A stretch of 64,000 nt of DNA, taken from NCBI RefSeq assembly GCF_003057885.1, contig NZ_QAGK01000010.1, positions 1-64,000 of the forward strand, read 5' to 3'. Numbering within the stretch: position 1 is the stretch's first letter; each line of letters opens with the position of its first letter. The notes below the pieces were generated by a model. It had not been told where the DNA came from and made no database searches. It worked only from the letters and a program-made list of their open reading frames with translations. Both the position numbers and the translations under genes were made by a program. Shown here one piece after another: positions 25,195-34,991 of the stretch. The DNA comes from Oceaniglobus ichthyenteri (lineage in GTDB: Bacteria > Pseudomonadota > Alphaproteobacteria > Rhodobacterales > Rhodobacteraceae).

Positions 25195-26208
25195 TCAGTC
25201 TTTTTGCCCCGGAAACAGTCCGGTCAAGGCCCGGCTGACCAGGCGCGACACCGACGGGCGGCGTTCGCGGTGAAACGGCAGCGGGCGGCACACCTCAATC
25301 GCGGCCACGCCAACGCGGGCGGTCAGCGCGCCATTCACGATACCCTCGCCAAACCGGCGCGACACTTTTGACAATAATCCGCCCCCCGCAACCGATCCGA
25401 TCAGATCATCGCCCACCGCCACGGCCCCGGTTGCCACCAGATGGGTCAGCACAGTGCGGGTCAGCCGCCAACTGCCCATGGTGCCGCCGCGCCCGCCGTA
25501 CACCTCGGCGATGCGGCGGATCATCCGCAGATTGCTGGTCAGGGCCGCCACAACATCGGCCAGCGCCAAAGGCACCAACGCGGTAACTGCCGCCACTTGC
25601 CGCGCCGCCGCCTCGACCTCAAGCTTTGCGGCAGCGTCCAGCGGGGCGAGCAATTCAGCCTCAACCAGATCGAACAAACCGTCGGCATCAAAACTATCGC
25701 CGCGCCGCTCGGCCAACCGGGTGCGGCCCCATTCCAATTCGGGCCGGTCGCCATAAAGCAGCAACAGCCGGTCCACCACCTTGCGCGCCCCGGCCAAATC
25801 GCCATTGGCGCGGGCGGTTTCGGCGGCCTTGTGTACCCCGTCCAGCTTTTGCAACCGCGCCAGGGCCGACCATTCCTTGATCGCAATCGCCAGCAAAACC
25901 AGGATAAACGCGCCAACCAGCCCCGCCGCCGCGTAGCCCAAAACAGGCTGCGCCGCGATCAACGCCGTGACCGCATTCCAGGCAGCCAAAGACAGAAAGA
26001 ACACAACAATCGCCCCAAGCAGGCGCCAAAACCAGCGCGCCAATGGCGACGAACGGCGCGCGGCCAGCACCGCCATGGTGCGCATCGCCTGGCCCGTGGG
26101 CGGTTCAACCACGAGATCGGGCACCGGTGGCACATCACCGGGTGTGGGGCGCGGCGCGCCGTCTTCTTCTTCCTCGATCAACACGGGGCCCCTGACTGAA
26201 CCGCTCAT
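25195..26208 (-). CDS. ycjF: YcjF-like (TIGR01620/DUF697) membrane protein
   Basis: 337 residues with two transmembrane helices (about 58-78 and 85-107) and a C-terminal DUF697-like helical domain with conserved LTRTVLTHLVATGAVAVGDDLIGS. It is the usual partner of the YcjX GTPase encoded just upstream on the same strand, separated by 46 nt holding a repeat. In E. coli the ycjXF pair is part of the phage-shock response. Whether that regulation exists here is unknown. The exact biochemical role is undefined. Confidence 0.88.
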   Translation of the reverse strand: MSGSVRGPVLIEEEEDGAPRPTPGDVPPVPDLVVEPPTGQAMRTMAVLAARRSSPLARWFWRLLGAIVVFFLSLAAWNAVTALIAAQPVLGYAAAGLVGAFILVLLAIAIKEWSALARLQKLDGVHKAAETARANGDLAGARKVVDRLLLLYGDRPELEWGRTRLAERRGDSFDADGLFDLVEAELLAPLDAAAKLEVEAAARQVAAVTALVPLALADVVAALTSNLRMIRRIAEVYGGRGGTMGSWRLTRTVLTHLVATGAVAVGDDLIGSVAGGGLLSKVSRRFGEGIVNGALTARVGVAAIEVCRPLPFHRERRPSVSRLVSRALTGLFPGQKD

Positions 26209-26220
26209 ACCCGAACCCCT

Positions 26221-26243
26221 GTTTTTTCTTGCTTTAAATATCC
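26221..26243 (-). repeat. Dispersed intergenic element tail, GGATATTT type
   Basis: On the minus strand GGATATTT, AAAG, then CAAGAAAAAAC, in the ycjX-ycjF gap. It lacks the GC-rich hairpin arm of the copies at 34992 and 51378 but shares the tail with the 8106 copy. Confidence 0.4.
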
Positions 26244-26254
26244 AAATCCCATGC

Positions 26255-27670
26255 TCACAACCGATCTCCGATCAGAAATTGCGCGGCACGGTCCAGCCGG
26301 ATATGCGGCGGCCCCTCGCCCGGTTTCAACGTCAAAGGTTGGGGCGCAAAGGACATAACCGAGTAATCCCCATCCAACCACCGCTCGTGCCCATCCCGCG
26401 CAGGGCCAAGCAGGTGCATCGGGTCTTCGGGCAAATCACCGGGGTAGAATGCCGCGCGTTTGCCGCTGTGCAACAACTCTCCGCGCACCACATTCAGTGT
26501 GCCGCCATTGTGGGGCACCGTGTCTTCGGTGGTGGCGCGCAGGGCGGCGATGGACATGGCAGCGGTTTGCGCCCCGGCAAAATCGGCGCGGGATTTGGCA
26601 TCGCCCACCAGGGCCTGCATGATTGCGGTCAGACGCGGGTGTTGCAGATGGTGCAAATGATCGGCCTTGGTGGCGGCAAACAGGATTTTCTCAACCCGTT
26701 TGCCCAACAAAAACTGCGTCAGCCAGGCGTTGCGCCCGGGGCGAAAGGCCGACAGGATATCGGTCATCGCCAGACGCATATCCTCCACCGCCTGCGGCCC
26801 GGCATGGATCGCGCCAAGGGCATCGACCAGCACAACCTGTCGATCAATCCGCGAAAAATGATCGCGAAAAAACGGTTTTACCACCTCGCGTTTATAGGCG
26901 TCGTAGCGGCGCTCCATCTCGCGCCACAGGGCACCGCGCGGCGGGCTGTCGGGCTGGGTCAGGGGCGCAAAGGTTAACACGGGCGAACCCGCCAGATCAC
27001 CGGGCAGCAGAAACCGCCCCGGCGTACAGTCGGAAAACCCCGCCTCGCGCGCGGCGGTCAGATAGGCGGTGAATTGCGCGGCAAGCCTGCGCGCGACGGG
27101 TTCATCCAACCGGGCATTCGGATCGGTCGCAGATTCCAGCGCCAGGTATTCCGCCGCAAGGGGGCGCGGCGCAATTCGGGCCAGGGTTTCGGCAGACCAC
27201 TGGCCATAGGATTTTTCCATCAACGCCAGATCCAGCAGCCATTCGCCCGGATAATCGACGATATCCAGATGAACAGTGCGCGGCCCGCGCAGACCCGCAA
27301 TCATCCCCGTGGGTTGCACGCGCAACGACAGGCGCAGTTCCGAAATCGCGCGGGTGCTGTCGGGCCAATGGGGGTTTGGACCGGTCAGCGCGCCCAGATG
27401 CGATTCGTAATCAAAACGTGGCAAGGTGTCATCGGGCTGGGGTTGCAAATATGCGGTGCGAATCGCCCCGTCGGCGGCGGCCACCAATTGCGGCATCCGC
27501 GCCCGGTTCATCAGGTTGGCCACAAGCGACGTGATAAACACCGTCTTGCCCGCCCGCGACAGGCCGGTCACCCCCAGACGAATCGTCGGTTCAAACAACG
27601 CACCCGATACGGTTTGCCCGATCGTACTGGCGCCCCGGCTTAACCCGTCTGCGATATCGCCTATAATCAC
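26255..27670 (-). CDS. ycjX: YcjX-family P-loop GTPase-like protein
   Basis: 471-residue YcjX/DUF463 protein. The Walker A motif is GLSRAGKT (residues 36-43). DIVDYPGEWLLDLALM (Walker B/switch), FSRIDRQVVLVDALGAIHAG and FAATKADHLHHLQHPRL (an NKxD-like TKAD) are present and typical. Start is GTG at 27670. Followed by ycjF. The predicted promoter and a composite upstream element shared with the AsmA gene lie at 27702-27787. The cellular role is uncertain: membrane-stress related in enterobacteria. Confidence 0.9.
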   Translation of the reverse strand: MIIGDIADGLSRGASTIGQTVSGALFEPTIRLGVTGLSRAGKTVFITSLVANLMNRARMPQLVAAADGAIRTAYLQPQPDDTLPRFDYESHLGALTGPNPHWPDSTRAISELRLSLRVQPTGMIAGLRGPRTVHLDIVDYPGEWLLDLALMEKSYGQWSAETLARIAPRPLAAEYLALESATDPNARLDEPVARRLAAQFTAYLTAAREAGFSDCTPGRFLLPGDLAGSPVLTFAPLTQPDSPPRGALWREMERRYDAYKREVVKPFFRDHFSRIDRQVVLVDALGAIHAGPQAVEDMRLAMTDILSAFRPGRNAWLTQFLLGKRVEKILFAATKADHLHHLQHPRLTAIMQALVGDAKSRADFAGAQTAAMSIAALRATTEDTVPHNGGTLNVVRGELLHSGKRAAFYPGDLPEDPMHLLGPARDGHERWLDGDYSVMSFAPQPLTLKPGEGPPHIRLDRAAQFLIGDRL

Positions 27671-27701
27671 CTGCGCCGCCCCTTTTTCCTTGCCCTTCGC
27701 A

Positions 27702-27730
27702 ACATAAGGCCGCCCTGGCCAAGGTTCCAG
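27702..27730 (-). promoter_or_regulatory. Predicted promoter of ycjX
   Basis: Minus strand CTGGAA (27730-27725), 17-nt spacer, TATGTT (27707-27702), with the -10 preceded by CCT. The CCTTATGTT form also resembles alphaproteobacterial heat-shock sigma-32 -10 boxes. The start would be near 27695, about 25 nt before the GTG at 27670. Confidence 0.4.
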
Positions 27731-27735
27731 TGGCG

Positions 27736-27787
27736 GGTCTGACCTAACGGGCGCGCCGTTGGCGCGACTTGATTCTTTGTTTGGCGC
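27736..27787 (-). repeat. Composite element shared with the AsmA promoter region (copy B)
   Basis: Blocks GGTCTGACC, TGGCGCG and GATTCTtTGTTTGGCGC (plus-strand reading) in the same order and nearly the same spacing as 14610-14660. It ends 5 nt upstream of the ycjX -35 box. On the other side it lies 50 nt upstream of truA, so it could also serve that gene. Confidence 0.5.
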
Positions 27788-27837
27788 TTGGGGCCGGTGG
27801 AATTGCCTTTGTCACCGCTTGGCGTTACGTCGTCGCC

Positions 27838-28635
27838 ATGCCCAGATTTGCCCTGAAGATAGAATATAACGGCGCACCGTTTTCCGGATGGCAGCGTCAG
27901 ACCGACCAGCCAAGCGTACAGGGCGCGATCGAAGCCGCGTTGCGCAAACTTGAGCCTGACGCACCGGGCATTGCCGCCGCCGGGCGCACCGATTCGGGGG
28001 TGCATGCCACAGCTCAGGTGGCCCATTGTGATTTACGGCACGACTGGTCAGCGTTCCGCCTGAGCGAAGCATTGAATTATCATCTCAAACCCGCCCCTGT
28101 GGCAATTGTCGCGGCGGCCCGGGTCGCCGATGACTGGCACGCCCGGTTTTCGGCGCAGGAACGGCGATATCTGTTTCGCCTTGTGGCGCGACGCGCGCCA
28201 GTGGTTCACGATGCGGGATTGGTGTGGCAGGTGCGCCATCCGTTATCGTTGGACGCGATGCGCGCCGGGGCGGCGCATTTGCTGGGTCAGCACGATTTTA
28301 CCACCTTCCGATCTACGATGTGCCAAGCCCTGTCGCCGGTCAAGACATTGGATCAGCTGGATATTTCCGAACACCCCTATCCGGGGGGGCAGGAATTCAG
28401 GTTTGCGTTGCGCGCGCGCAGTTTTCTGCACAATCAAGTGCGCAGCATTGTTGGCACGTTGGAGCGGGTCGGCGCGGGCAAATGGCCCGCTGAACGGGTG
28501 GGCGCCGCGCTATTTGCCAAAGATCGCGCCGCATGCGGCCCGGTTTCGCCGCCTCAGGGGTTGTATCTGGCGCATGTGGAATATCCGAGCGATCCGTTCG
28601 AAATACCACAATCCGACCAGGGCGAAAAAATGTGA
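27838..28635 (+). CDS. truA: tRNA pseudouridine(38-40) synthase
   Basis: Makes pseudouridine at positions 38-40 of the tRNA anticodon arm. 265 residues from ATG 27838 ([20 protein letters not shown]). An in-frame ATG at 27769 was rejected because it overlaps the upstream regulatory block. The catalytic Asp52 is in GRTDSGVHA, and [17 protein letters not shown] and [13 protein letters not shown] are family blocks. It is divergent from ycjX. It does not lie next to fmt or def here, unlike in some relatives. Confidence 0.95.
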   Translation: MPRFALKIEYNGAPFSGWQRQTDQPSVQGAIEAALRKLEPDAPGIAAAGRTDSGVHATAQVAHCDLRHDWSAFRLSEALNYHLKPAPVAIVAAARVADDWHARFSAQERRYLFRLVARRAPVVHDAGLVWQVRHPLSLDAMRAGAAHLLGQHDFTTFRSTMCQALSPVKTLDQLDISEHPYPGGQEFRFALRARSFLHNQVRSIVGTLERVGAGKWPAERVGAALFAKDRAACGPVSPPQGLYLAHVEYPSDPFEIPQSDQGEKM

Positions 28636-28733
28636 TTTGCCCGAATCTCGTGTTCCTGCCAATATCCCGCTTATTGGGCAGCAGACCGGGAGACACTGTA
28701 AAAGCAGGGTCCGGTAAATATGAGGCAAACAAA

Positions 28734-29045
28734 ATGAAGACATTGCTTATCATCGCGGTTTTGGCCGCTGGAACAACCACACTGACCGCGATTCCCGCAC
28801 AGGCGGGCGCGATCGAGCGGGCGTGCCTGAAATCTGACCGTCGGGCGGCCAGCAGATCGTTGTGTGGGTGCATTCAGGGTGTCGCAGATCTGACGCTCAG
28901 CCGTCAGGATCAGCGTTTGGCGGCCAAGTTCTTCCGCGATCCGCACCAATCACAGGTCGTGCGCCAATCCGACAACAGCAACCACGAAACATTCTGGAAA
29001 AAATATCGCCAGTTCGGCAATACCGCCAAGGCCTATTGCAGCTAA
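28734..29045 (+). CDS. Small secreted four-cysteine protein, unknown function
   Basis: 103 residues with a clear signal peptide (residues 1-24, cleavage after PAQA). The mature protein has Cys31, Cys44, Cys46 and Cys102, enough for two disulfides, within blocks ERACLKSDRRAASRSLCGCI and FFRDPHQSQVVRQSD. Homologues that I recall in Rhodobacterales are annotated only as hypothetical, sometimes wrongly as an arginine transporter. Start ATG 28734 follows a GAGG-containing leader. Its TAA precedes the GTG of the sirtuin gene by 1 nt, so the two may be co-translated. Confidence 0.8.
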   Translation: MKTLLIIAVLAAGTTTLTAIPAQAGAIERACLKSDRRAASRSLCGCIQGVADLTLSRQDQRLAAKFFRDPHQSQVVRQSDNSNHETFWKKYRQFGNTAKAYCS

Positions 29046-29046
29046 G

Positions 29047-29736
29047 GTGTTGCCGCGAATCGTTGTGCTGACGGGCGCGGGCCTGTCAGCCGAAAGCGGG
29101 CTGGGCACGTTTCGCGATGTGGGCGGATTGTGGAGCCAGTATGACCTGAACGAGGTGGCAACGCCCGAAGGGTTTGCGCGTGACCCGGTGCGCGTGCACG
29201 AATTTTACAATATGCGGCGGGCCAATTGCCGGGCCGCCGCCCCAAACGCCGCCCATATTGCGCTGGCCAAAGCCACCGAACAGTTGGGCGATGCATTGAT
29301 GCTGGTCACCCAAAACGTTGACGATTTGCACGAACGGGCCGGGGCGCAGAACGTGATTCACATGCATGGCCGTTTGGATGGTGCGCTGTGCCATCACTGC
29401 GATCATCGCTGGCCCGCACCCTTGGTGATGCAGGCCGATGACCCCTGCCCCGCCTGTCAGGTGGCCGCGACGCGCCCCGACGTGGTGTGGTTTGGCGAAA
29501 TGCCCCATGAGATGGAAACGATCACCAGCGCGATTGCCGGGGCGGACATGTTTGTGGCCATCGGCACATCGGGCACCGTTTATCCCGCTGCCGGATTCGT
29601 GGATATCGCGCAAGATCACGGCGTGGAGTCGGTTGAGATTAACCTTGACCCCACATCGGGCCGATTCGATCGGATACTGCAGGGCAAGGCCACCGAAACG
29701 GTGCCTGCCTTTGTCCGCACACTTCTAAACAGTTGA
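29047..29736 (+). CDS. cobB: NAD-dependent protein deacylase, sirtuin class III
   Basis: Removes acyl groups from lysines using NAD. 229 residues. NAD-binding GAGLSAESGLGTFRD (residues 10-24), TQNVDDLHERAG, catalytic His107 (HMHGRL) and a four-cysteine zinc site (Cys115, 118, 134, 137) are all present. Tyr54 and Arg57 in FYNMRR form the Y-x-x-R pair that in class III sirtuins favours succinyl/malonyl lysine, so desuccinylation is likely. Start is GTG at 29047, right after the upstream stop. A convergent terminator lies beyond the stop. Confidence 0.94.
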   Translation: MLPRIVVLTGAGLSAESGLGTFRDVGGLWSQYDLNEVATPEGFARDPVRVHEFYNMRRANCRAAAPNAAHIALAKATEQLGDALMLVTQNVDDLHERAGAQNVIHMHGRLDGALCHHCDHRWPAPLVMQADDPCPACQVAATRPDVVWFGEMPHEMETITSAIAGADMFVAIGTSGTVYPAAGFVDIAQDHGVESVEINLDPTSGRFDRILQGKATETVPAFVRTLLNS

Positions 29737-29742
29737 AACGCC

Positions 29743-29770
29743 AAAAGGCCCCGCATTCCAGCAGGGCCAT
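29743..29770 (-). terminator. Intrinsic terminator of rpmB (possibly bidirectional)
   Basis: Read on the minus strand: GGCCC, T, GC, loop, GC, G, GGGCC, then TTTT. It follows the rpmB stop by about 22 nt and sits between the convergent cobB and rpmB genes. On the plus strand the T-run is weaker. Confidence 0.65.
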
Positions 29771-29791
29771 TTCCGCGATCATAGCAAAGAA

Positions 29792-30079
29792 TCAGGCCTC
29801 GGCCTGTGCCTTGGCGATCTGCTTTTTAATCTTCAACGCCGCCGTCGAAAGTTCGGCATCCTTGGCTTTTGCCATGAACGCATCCAAACCGCCCCGGTGA
29901 TCCACTGTGCGCAGCGCAGCGGCGGAAATCCGCAACTGGAACGTGCGGCCCAGAGTTTCGGACATCAGCGATGTTTCATTCAAATTTGGCAGGAACCGGC
30001 GACGGTGTTTATTATTGGCGTGGCTGACAGTGTTGCCAGTCATCGGGCCTTTTCCGGTCAATTCGCAAACGCGCGACAT
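29792..30079 (-). CDS. rpmB: 50S ribosomal protein L28
   Basis: 95-residue L28, with the N-terminal block [20 protein letters not shown] and the [12 protein letters not shown] basic motif that contacts 23S rRNA. The C-terminal helix is Ala/Lys rich, as in alphaproteobacterial L28. A Shine-Dalgarno (AGGAT) precedes the ATG. It is monocistronic, with its own terminator. Confidence 0.97.
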   Translation of the reverse strand: MSRVCELTGKGPMTGNTVSHANNKHRRRFLPNLNETSLMSETLGRTFQLRISAAALRTVDHRGGLDAFMAKAKDAELSTAALKIKKQIAKAQAEA

Positions 30080-30212
30080 GGTGTCATCCTATTTCTGTCG
30101 TCAGAGCCACGCCGGGGCGCACCAAACTGACACTGCTTACCGATGCCGCTGGCGCAGCACCATGAATTCCGTCTCAGGCTCATATGACCGCAGGCGCACG
30201 GCGTCAAGGGTT

Positions 30213-31205
30213 TCATCCCGATTTGGTGGCAATCAACCCTGCCAAAATCTCTTGCGCGGCGGCAGAGGGCGGGCGCGCGCCGCTGGCCACCTGTTGATCA
30301 AGCCGCGCCATGGCGTTTGACATCGCCGGATCGGCCCGCAAATGGGCCAGCAATCCCTGGCGCACGTCTTCGTGAAACCAATGCAACGCTTGCGCCTGTC
30401 GCTGTTTGTCATGATGGCCGGTGTCGCGCCGCCACTTGGCCAGCGCTTGCATTTTTTCCCAGGCTTCGGGCAATCCGGTGCCCTCATAGGCCGAAACCAT
30501 CATCGCCAAAGGATATCCTTCGGGATCTTGCACCCGCTTGCGCAGCAATCGCAGCGCGCCGGCATAATCGGCACAGGTGCGTTTGGCCGTGGCGCGCAAT
30601 TCACCATCGGCCTTGTTGATCAGGATGATATCGGCGCTTTCCATGATCCCGCGCTTCACCCCCTGAAGCTCATCCCCCCCCGCGGGCGCCAACAGCAACA
30701 CAAACAGATCGGCCATATCGGCGACCATGGTTTCGCTTTGCCCCACACCAACCGTTTCAATCAGCACCACATCAAATCCCGCCGCCTCGCACAGCGATAC
30801 CGCCTCGCGGGTGCGCCGGGCCACGCCGCCCAATTCCGATTGGCTGGGGCTGGGGCGGATAAAGGCGTTCGGGTGACGCGAAAGCTGCTCCATCCGGGTT
30901 TTATCGCCCAGGATCGAACCGCCCGAGCGCGCCGAACTGGGGTCAACCGCCAACACCGCCACGCGCAGGCCCTTTTCGCACAGCATCATGCCGAACGCTT
31001 CGATAAAGGTGGATTTGCCCACGCCCGGCGTGCCCGACAGGCCGATGCGCAACGCGTGGGGTGCGGTGGGGGCCAGCCGTTCCAACAATGCGGTGGCGGC
31101 GGTGCGGTGATCGGCGCGCCGACTTTCCACCAAGGTGATGGCACGGGCCAAAGCGCGGCGTTCGCCCCTGACGATTGCCTGGGCCAGCGGTTCGATATCG
31201 GTCAT
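30213..31205 (-). CDS. meaB: Methylmalonyl-CoA mutase-associated GTPase MeaB
   Basis: G3E-family GTPase that gates adenosylcobalamin loading and protects methylmalonyl-CoA (and related) mutases. 330 residues from the ATG at 31205 ([19 protein letters not shown]). A much longer upstream reading frame to 31670 has no family similarity and overlaps hrpB. Walker A is [10 protein letters not shown], followed by [28 protein letters not shown] and the base-specificity motif INKAD. Its job complements the adenosyltransferase at 7454-8026. Divergent from hrpB with 106 nt between. Confidence 0.94.
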   Translation of the reverse strand: MTDIEPLAQAIVRGERRALARAITLVESRRADHRTAATALLERLAPTAPHALRIGLSGTPGVGKSTFIEAFGMMLCEKGLRVAVLAVDPSSARSGGSILGDKTRMEQLSRHPNAFIRPSPSQSELGGVARRTREAVSLCEAAGFDVVLIETVGVGQSETMVADMADLFVLLLAPAGGDELQGVKRGIMESADIILINKADGELRATAKRTCADYAGALRLLRKRVQDPEGYPLAMMVSAYEGTGLPEAWEKMQALAKWRRDTGHHDKQRQAQALHWFHEDVRQGLLAHLRADPAMSNAMARLDQQVASGARPPSAAAQEILAGLIATKSG

Positions 31206-31311
31206 GGTGCCCCCTTTTGCCCCAGATGTGGCCGGGGTTGGGGGCAAATGTCCAGCCGGATTTGGCGCGCGGCCTCTGGCCCCGCTGGCCCGGTTGCGCA
31301 ATAACGCCCCC

Positions 31312-33750
31312 ATGCGATTGCCCATTGATGATGCCCTGCCCGATCTGTTGGATGCCCTGCGCAGCCATAACCACGCTGTGTTGCAAGCGCCCCCCGGGGC
31401 GGGCAAAACCACCCGGGTGCCATTGGCGATGCTGCAAGGCTTGCTGTTGAAGGGCCGCATCATCATGCTGGAACCCCGCCGCCTCGCCGCCCGCGCCGCC
31501 GCCGAACGCATGGCCGATACTTTGGGCGAAAAGGTGGGCGAAACGGTCGGGTATCGTATTCGCGGCGAGGCAAAAGTAGGCCGCGCCACCCGGATTGAGG
31601 TGGTGACCGAAGGCATCCTGACCCGGATGATCCAATCCAACGCCGAATTGCCCGGCGTCGCCGCGATCATTTTCGATGAATTTCACGAACGCTCCCTGAA
31701 TGCCGATCTGGGCCTGGCGCTGTGTCTTGAAATACGCGCTGCATTGCGTGACGATCTGATGCTGGTGGTCATGTCGGCCACTTTGGATGCCGATCCGGTG
31801 GCCACCCTGATGGGCAACGCACCCCTAATCACATCGCAAGGGCGCGCCTTTCCGGTTGAAACCCGCTGGCTGGACCGCCCCCTGCCCAAAGGCACACGGT
31901 TTGAAACCGCCATGGCCGAACTGATTGCCCAGGCGGTGGGCGAAACCACCGGCGGGCTATTGGCGTTTTTGCCCGGCGAGGGCGAAATCCGCCGCGTCGA
32001 ACAGGCGTTGAACGGGCGCCTGCCCGGCGATGTGGCGCTTCGCCCGCTTTATGGCGCCCTGCCCTTTGCCGCCCAGCGCGCGGCGATTGAACCGGCGCAA
32101 ACCGGGCGCAAACTGGTCCTGTCCACCGCGATTGCCGAAACATCGCTGACGTTGCAAGACGTGCGTGTGGTGATTGACGGCGGGCGGTCGCGCCGCGCCC
32201 GGTTTGACCCCGGTTCAGGCATGTCGCGCCTGGTGACCGAACGGGTAACACGGGCCGAGGCCGAACAGCGCCGGGGCCGCGCCGGGCGCGTGGCAAGCGG
32301 CACCTGTTATCGGCTGTGGGCCAAGGCCGAAGAGGGCGCGCTGCCCGCCTTTCCCCCCGCCGAGATCGAGGCGGCGGATCTGGCGGCACTGGTGCTGGAG
32401 CTGGCCCTGTGGGGCGTGGCCGATCCCGCTGATCTGCCGTTCCTCACCCCGCCGCCTCCCGGCGCCTATGGCGAGGCGCAGGCGCTGCTGACCAGCCTGG
32501 GCGCGCTGCGCAACAATCAAATCACCGAACACGGGCGGCACTTGGTGGCGATGCCGCTGCACCCCCGGTTGGCTCATATGCTGCGCCACGGCGGGCCAAG
32601 TGCCGCGCCCCTTGCGGCCCTGTTGGCCGAACGTGATATATTGCGCGGCGCGCCTGTCGATCTGGCCCTGCGCCTGTCGGCCCTGCAAAACCCCCGCGCC
32701 TTTGCCAATCGCCATCCCTATACCCCCGACCGTGCCACGCTGGACCGGGTGCGCGCCGAACAAAAGCGGCTTAACCCCCTGGCCGGTCCAAAAACCGCGC
32801 TGAGCCCGGCGCAACAGGCCACGCTGGCGTTTCCCGACCGTGTCGCGCTGCGCCGCAAGGGCGATGATCCGCGCTATGTGCTGTCGGGGGGCAAGGGGGC
32901 ATATCTGGCCGCCGATGATCCGCTGGCCAATGCCCGCCTGTTGGTTGTGACCGATACCGATGGCCACCCGCGCGAGGCGAAAATTCGCCAGGCCATCGAA
33001 CTGAGCCAGGCCGATCTGGCACAGGTGCATGGCGCAGACATGACATGGCATGATCACTGTGCCTGGGACAAACGCGCCCGCCGCGTTACCGCGCGCCAAC
33101 AGCTGCGCTTTGGCGCACTGGTGCTGGAGGATCGCCACTGGAATGACGCCCCGGCACATGCGTTGGCAACCGCGATGATGGACGGGGTGCGCGCCCTGGG
33201 CCTATCGCCCTCGCCCGCTGCGCAACGTTTGCGCGCGCGGGTGGCTTTGGCCCGTGAAACCGGCGCCGACCTGCCCGATATGGCCGATGCGGCGCTGTTG
33301 AACACGCTTGAAACATGGCTATTGCCGCATCTAACGGGTGTGGCCACCGCCGCCGATTGGAAGGCGTTCGATCTGCACCCGGCTTTGGCGGCGATGCTGG
33401 ATTGGACCCAAACCGAAACCCTGAACCGGATCGCGCCGCCTCATTTCACCACGCCTTTGGGCAACAAAGCCCCGATTGATTACAGCGGCGATCACCCCGA
33501 GATCGAATTGCGCCTGCAAGAGTTGTTTGGCACCACCACCCACCCCACCGTCGCCGGGCGGCCGCTGCGCCTGACCCTGCTTTCACCGGCGCGCCGCCCG
33601 GTGCAAACCACGATGGATTTGCCCGGCTTTTGGCAAAGTTCCTACGCCGATGTGCGCAAGGACATGCGCGCGCGATACCCGCGCCACCCCTGGCCCGAAG
33701 ACCCGGCCGGGGCCGATCCCACCTTGCGCGCCAAACCGCGCGGCACCTGA
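31312..33750 (+). CDS. hrpB: ATP-dependent helicase HrpB
   Basis: DEAH-like RNA-helicase-family protein of unknown substrate. 812 residues from ATG 31312 ([20 protein letters not shown]). Motif I is [11 protein letters not shown], motif II is DEFHERS, motif III is SATLD, and motif VI is QRRGRAGR. The C-terminal HrpB-specific region ends with [20 protein letters not shown] and [15 protein letters not shown]. HrpB is distinct from the shorter HrpA-like helicases. It is followed by a 68-residue gene 37 nt on. Confidence 0.94.
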   Translation: MRLPIDDALPDLLDALRSHNHAVLQAPPGAGKTTRVPLAMLQGLLLKGRIIMLEPRRLAARAAAERMADTLGEKVGETVGYRIRGEAKVGRATRIEVVTEGILTRMIQSNAELPGVAAIIFDEFHERSLNADLGLALCLEIRAALRDDLMLVVMSATLDADPVATLMGNAPLITSQGRAFPVETRWLDRPLPKGTRFETAMAELIAQAVGETTGGLLAFLPGEGEIRRVEQALNGRLPGDVALRPLYGALPFAAQRAAIEPAQTGRKLVLSTAIAETSLTLQDVRVVIDGGRSRRARFDPGSGMSRLVTERVTRAEAEQRRGRAGRVASGTCYRLWAKAEEGALPAFPPAEIEAADLAALVLELALWGVADPADLPFLTPPPPGAYGEAQALLTSLGALRNNQITEHGRHLVAMPLHPRLAHMLRHGGPSAAPLAALLAERDILRGAPVDLALRLSALQNPRAFANRHPYTPDRATLDRVRAEQKRLNPLAGPKTALSPAQQATLAFPDRVALRRKGDDPRYVLSGGKGAYLAADDPLANARLLVVTDTDGHPREAKIRQAIELSQADLAQVHGADMTWHDHCAWDKRARRVTARQQLRFGALVLEDRHWNDAPAHALATAMMDGVRALGLSPSPAAQRLRARVALARETGADLPDMADAALLNTLETWLLPHLTGVATAADWKAFDLHPALAAMLDWTQTETLNRIAPPHFTTPLGNKAPIDYSGDHPEIELRLQELFGTTTHPTVAGRPLRLTLLSPARRPVQTTMDLPGFWQSSYADVRKDMRARYPRHPWPEDPAGADPTLRAKPRGT

Positions 33751-33787
33751 CACCATCTGACATTGAACCATAACAGCAGGACCAAAA

Positions 33788-33994
33788 ATGAAACTTCTGG
33801 AAAACCTTGCCGATGAACTGGCCCGCGAAGCCCTGTCAGCCGCCAAGAAAAGCGGCGATGATGACATCGTGACCCAAGTGGGCAATGTGCTGGGCGCCTC
33901 ATCACAAACCCTGGAAGAGGCGTATCTGACCGCCGTGCGTATCCGCCGCGCCGAGGCGCGGGCCCGCGCGCTGCTGGATCCCTACAAGAACTGA
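33788..33994 (+). CDS. Small alpha-helical protein, unknown function
   Basis: 68 residues, predicted mostly helical, acidic then basic (ENLADELAREALSAAKKSGD... RIRRAEARARALLDPYKN). No signal peptide or transmembrane span. A TAACAGCAGGA Shine-Dalgarno precedes ATG 33788. It lies 37 nt after hrpB and is convergent with argF. I do not recognise a family, but its regular codon usage and ribosome-binding site support a real gene. Confidence 0.7.
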   Translation: MKLLENLADELAREALSAAKKSGDDDIVTQVGNVLGASSQTLEEAYLTAVRIRRAEARARALLDPYKN

Positions 33995-34059
33995 CCTCGC
34001 CGTGGCGCGCCCGCCCGCAGGGCGCGAAAGAATGGTGTGCGCGCCAGCGCTCCTTCAGG

Positions 34060-34965
34060 TCAGACGCCCAGGCACCAGCGCATCACGGCCTTTTGGGCAT
34101 GCAGCCGGTTTTCCGCCTCGTCAAAGATCACGGAGTTGGGGCCATCCATCACGGCGCTTGTCGCCTCATCCTCGCGGTGGGCAGGCAGGCAGTGCATGAA
34201 CAATGCATCGGGCTTGGCCTTGGCCATCAATGCCTCGTTCACTTGATAGCCGCGCAATTGGTTGTGGCGCCGTTCGCGGGCCGATTGCGGATCATGCATT
34301 GACACCCATGTGTCGGTCACCACCAGATCGGCGCCTTGCACGGCTTTGGCCGGATCACGCTCAATGGTGATGCCCGCGTGCAACGAGGGGTGCGGATCAA
34401 GCGGCGGCGGCCCGGTGAAGGTGAGGTCAAATTCAAATTGTTTCGCCGCATGGGCAAAGCTGGTGAAAACGTTGTTGCCATCGCCCGACCACACCACCTT
34501 GCGCCCCTTTATCGGGCCTGCGTGTTCTTCGAATGTCATGATGTCGGCCATGATCTGACACGGGTGGCTGGCATTGGTCAGCCCGTTGATCACCGGCACC
34601 GTCGCATATTCGGCCATGTCCAGCAGGGTCTGTTCTTCAAACGTACGGATCATGATCAGATCGACATAGCGCGACAGCACCCGCGCCGTATCGGCGATGG
34701 TTTCACCGTGACCCAACTGCATATCGGCCCCCGACAATACCAGGGTTTGCCCGCCCATCTGCCGCACCCCGACATCGAAACTGACCCGGGTGCGGGTGCT
34801 GGGCTTTTCAAAGATCAGCGCGACCATGTGATTGGCCAAAGGTTGATCGGCGTCCAGCGTTCCGCGCAATTGGCCAGTGCGGGCTTTTTTCATGCTGTGC
34901 GCTGAATCGATGATTTTACGCAAATCTTTGGGGTCGGTTTTGTCGATGTCGAGGAAATCGGTCAT
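34060..34965 (-). CDS. argF: Ornithine carbamoyltransferase
   Basis: Makes citrulline from ornithine and carbamoyl phosphate in arginine synthesis. 301 residues from ATG 34965 ([18 protein letters not shown]). The carbamoyl-phosphate site [20 protein letters not shown] and HCLPAHR (active-site Cys) are present. An upstream ATG in the repeat region (35013) was rejected. It follows argD on the same strand across 78 nt containing a 36-nt repeat. Confidence 0.96.
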   Translation of the reverse strand: MTDFLDIDKTDPKDLRKIIDSAHSMKKARTGQLRGTLDADQPLANHMVALIFEKPSTRTRVSFDVGVRQMGGQTLVLSGADMQLGHGETIADTARVLSRYVDLIMIRTFEEQTLLDMAEYATVPVINGLTNASHPCQIMADIMTFEEHAGPIKGRKVVWSGDGNNVFTSFAHAAKQFEFDLTFTGPPPLDPHPSLHAGITIERDPAKAVQGADLVVTDTWVSMHDPQSARERRHNQLRGYQVNEALMAKAKPDALFMHCLPAHREDEATSAVMDGPNSVIFDEAENRLHAQKAVMRWCLGV

Positions 34966-34991
34966 ATGGGGCCTTTTTTGCGTCCCGCGAC

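Noticed and set aside
31206-31670. N-terminal extension of meaB up to 31670
   Set aside because: The added residues have no family similarity and overlap the hrpB start. ATG at 31205 gives a normal MeaB.
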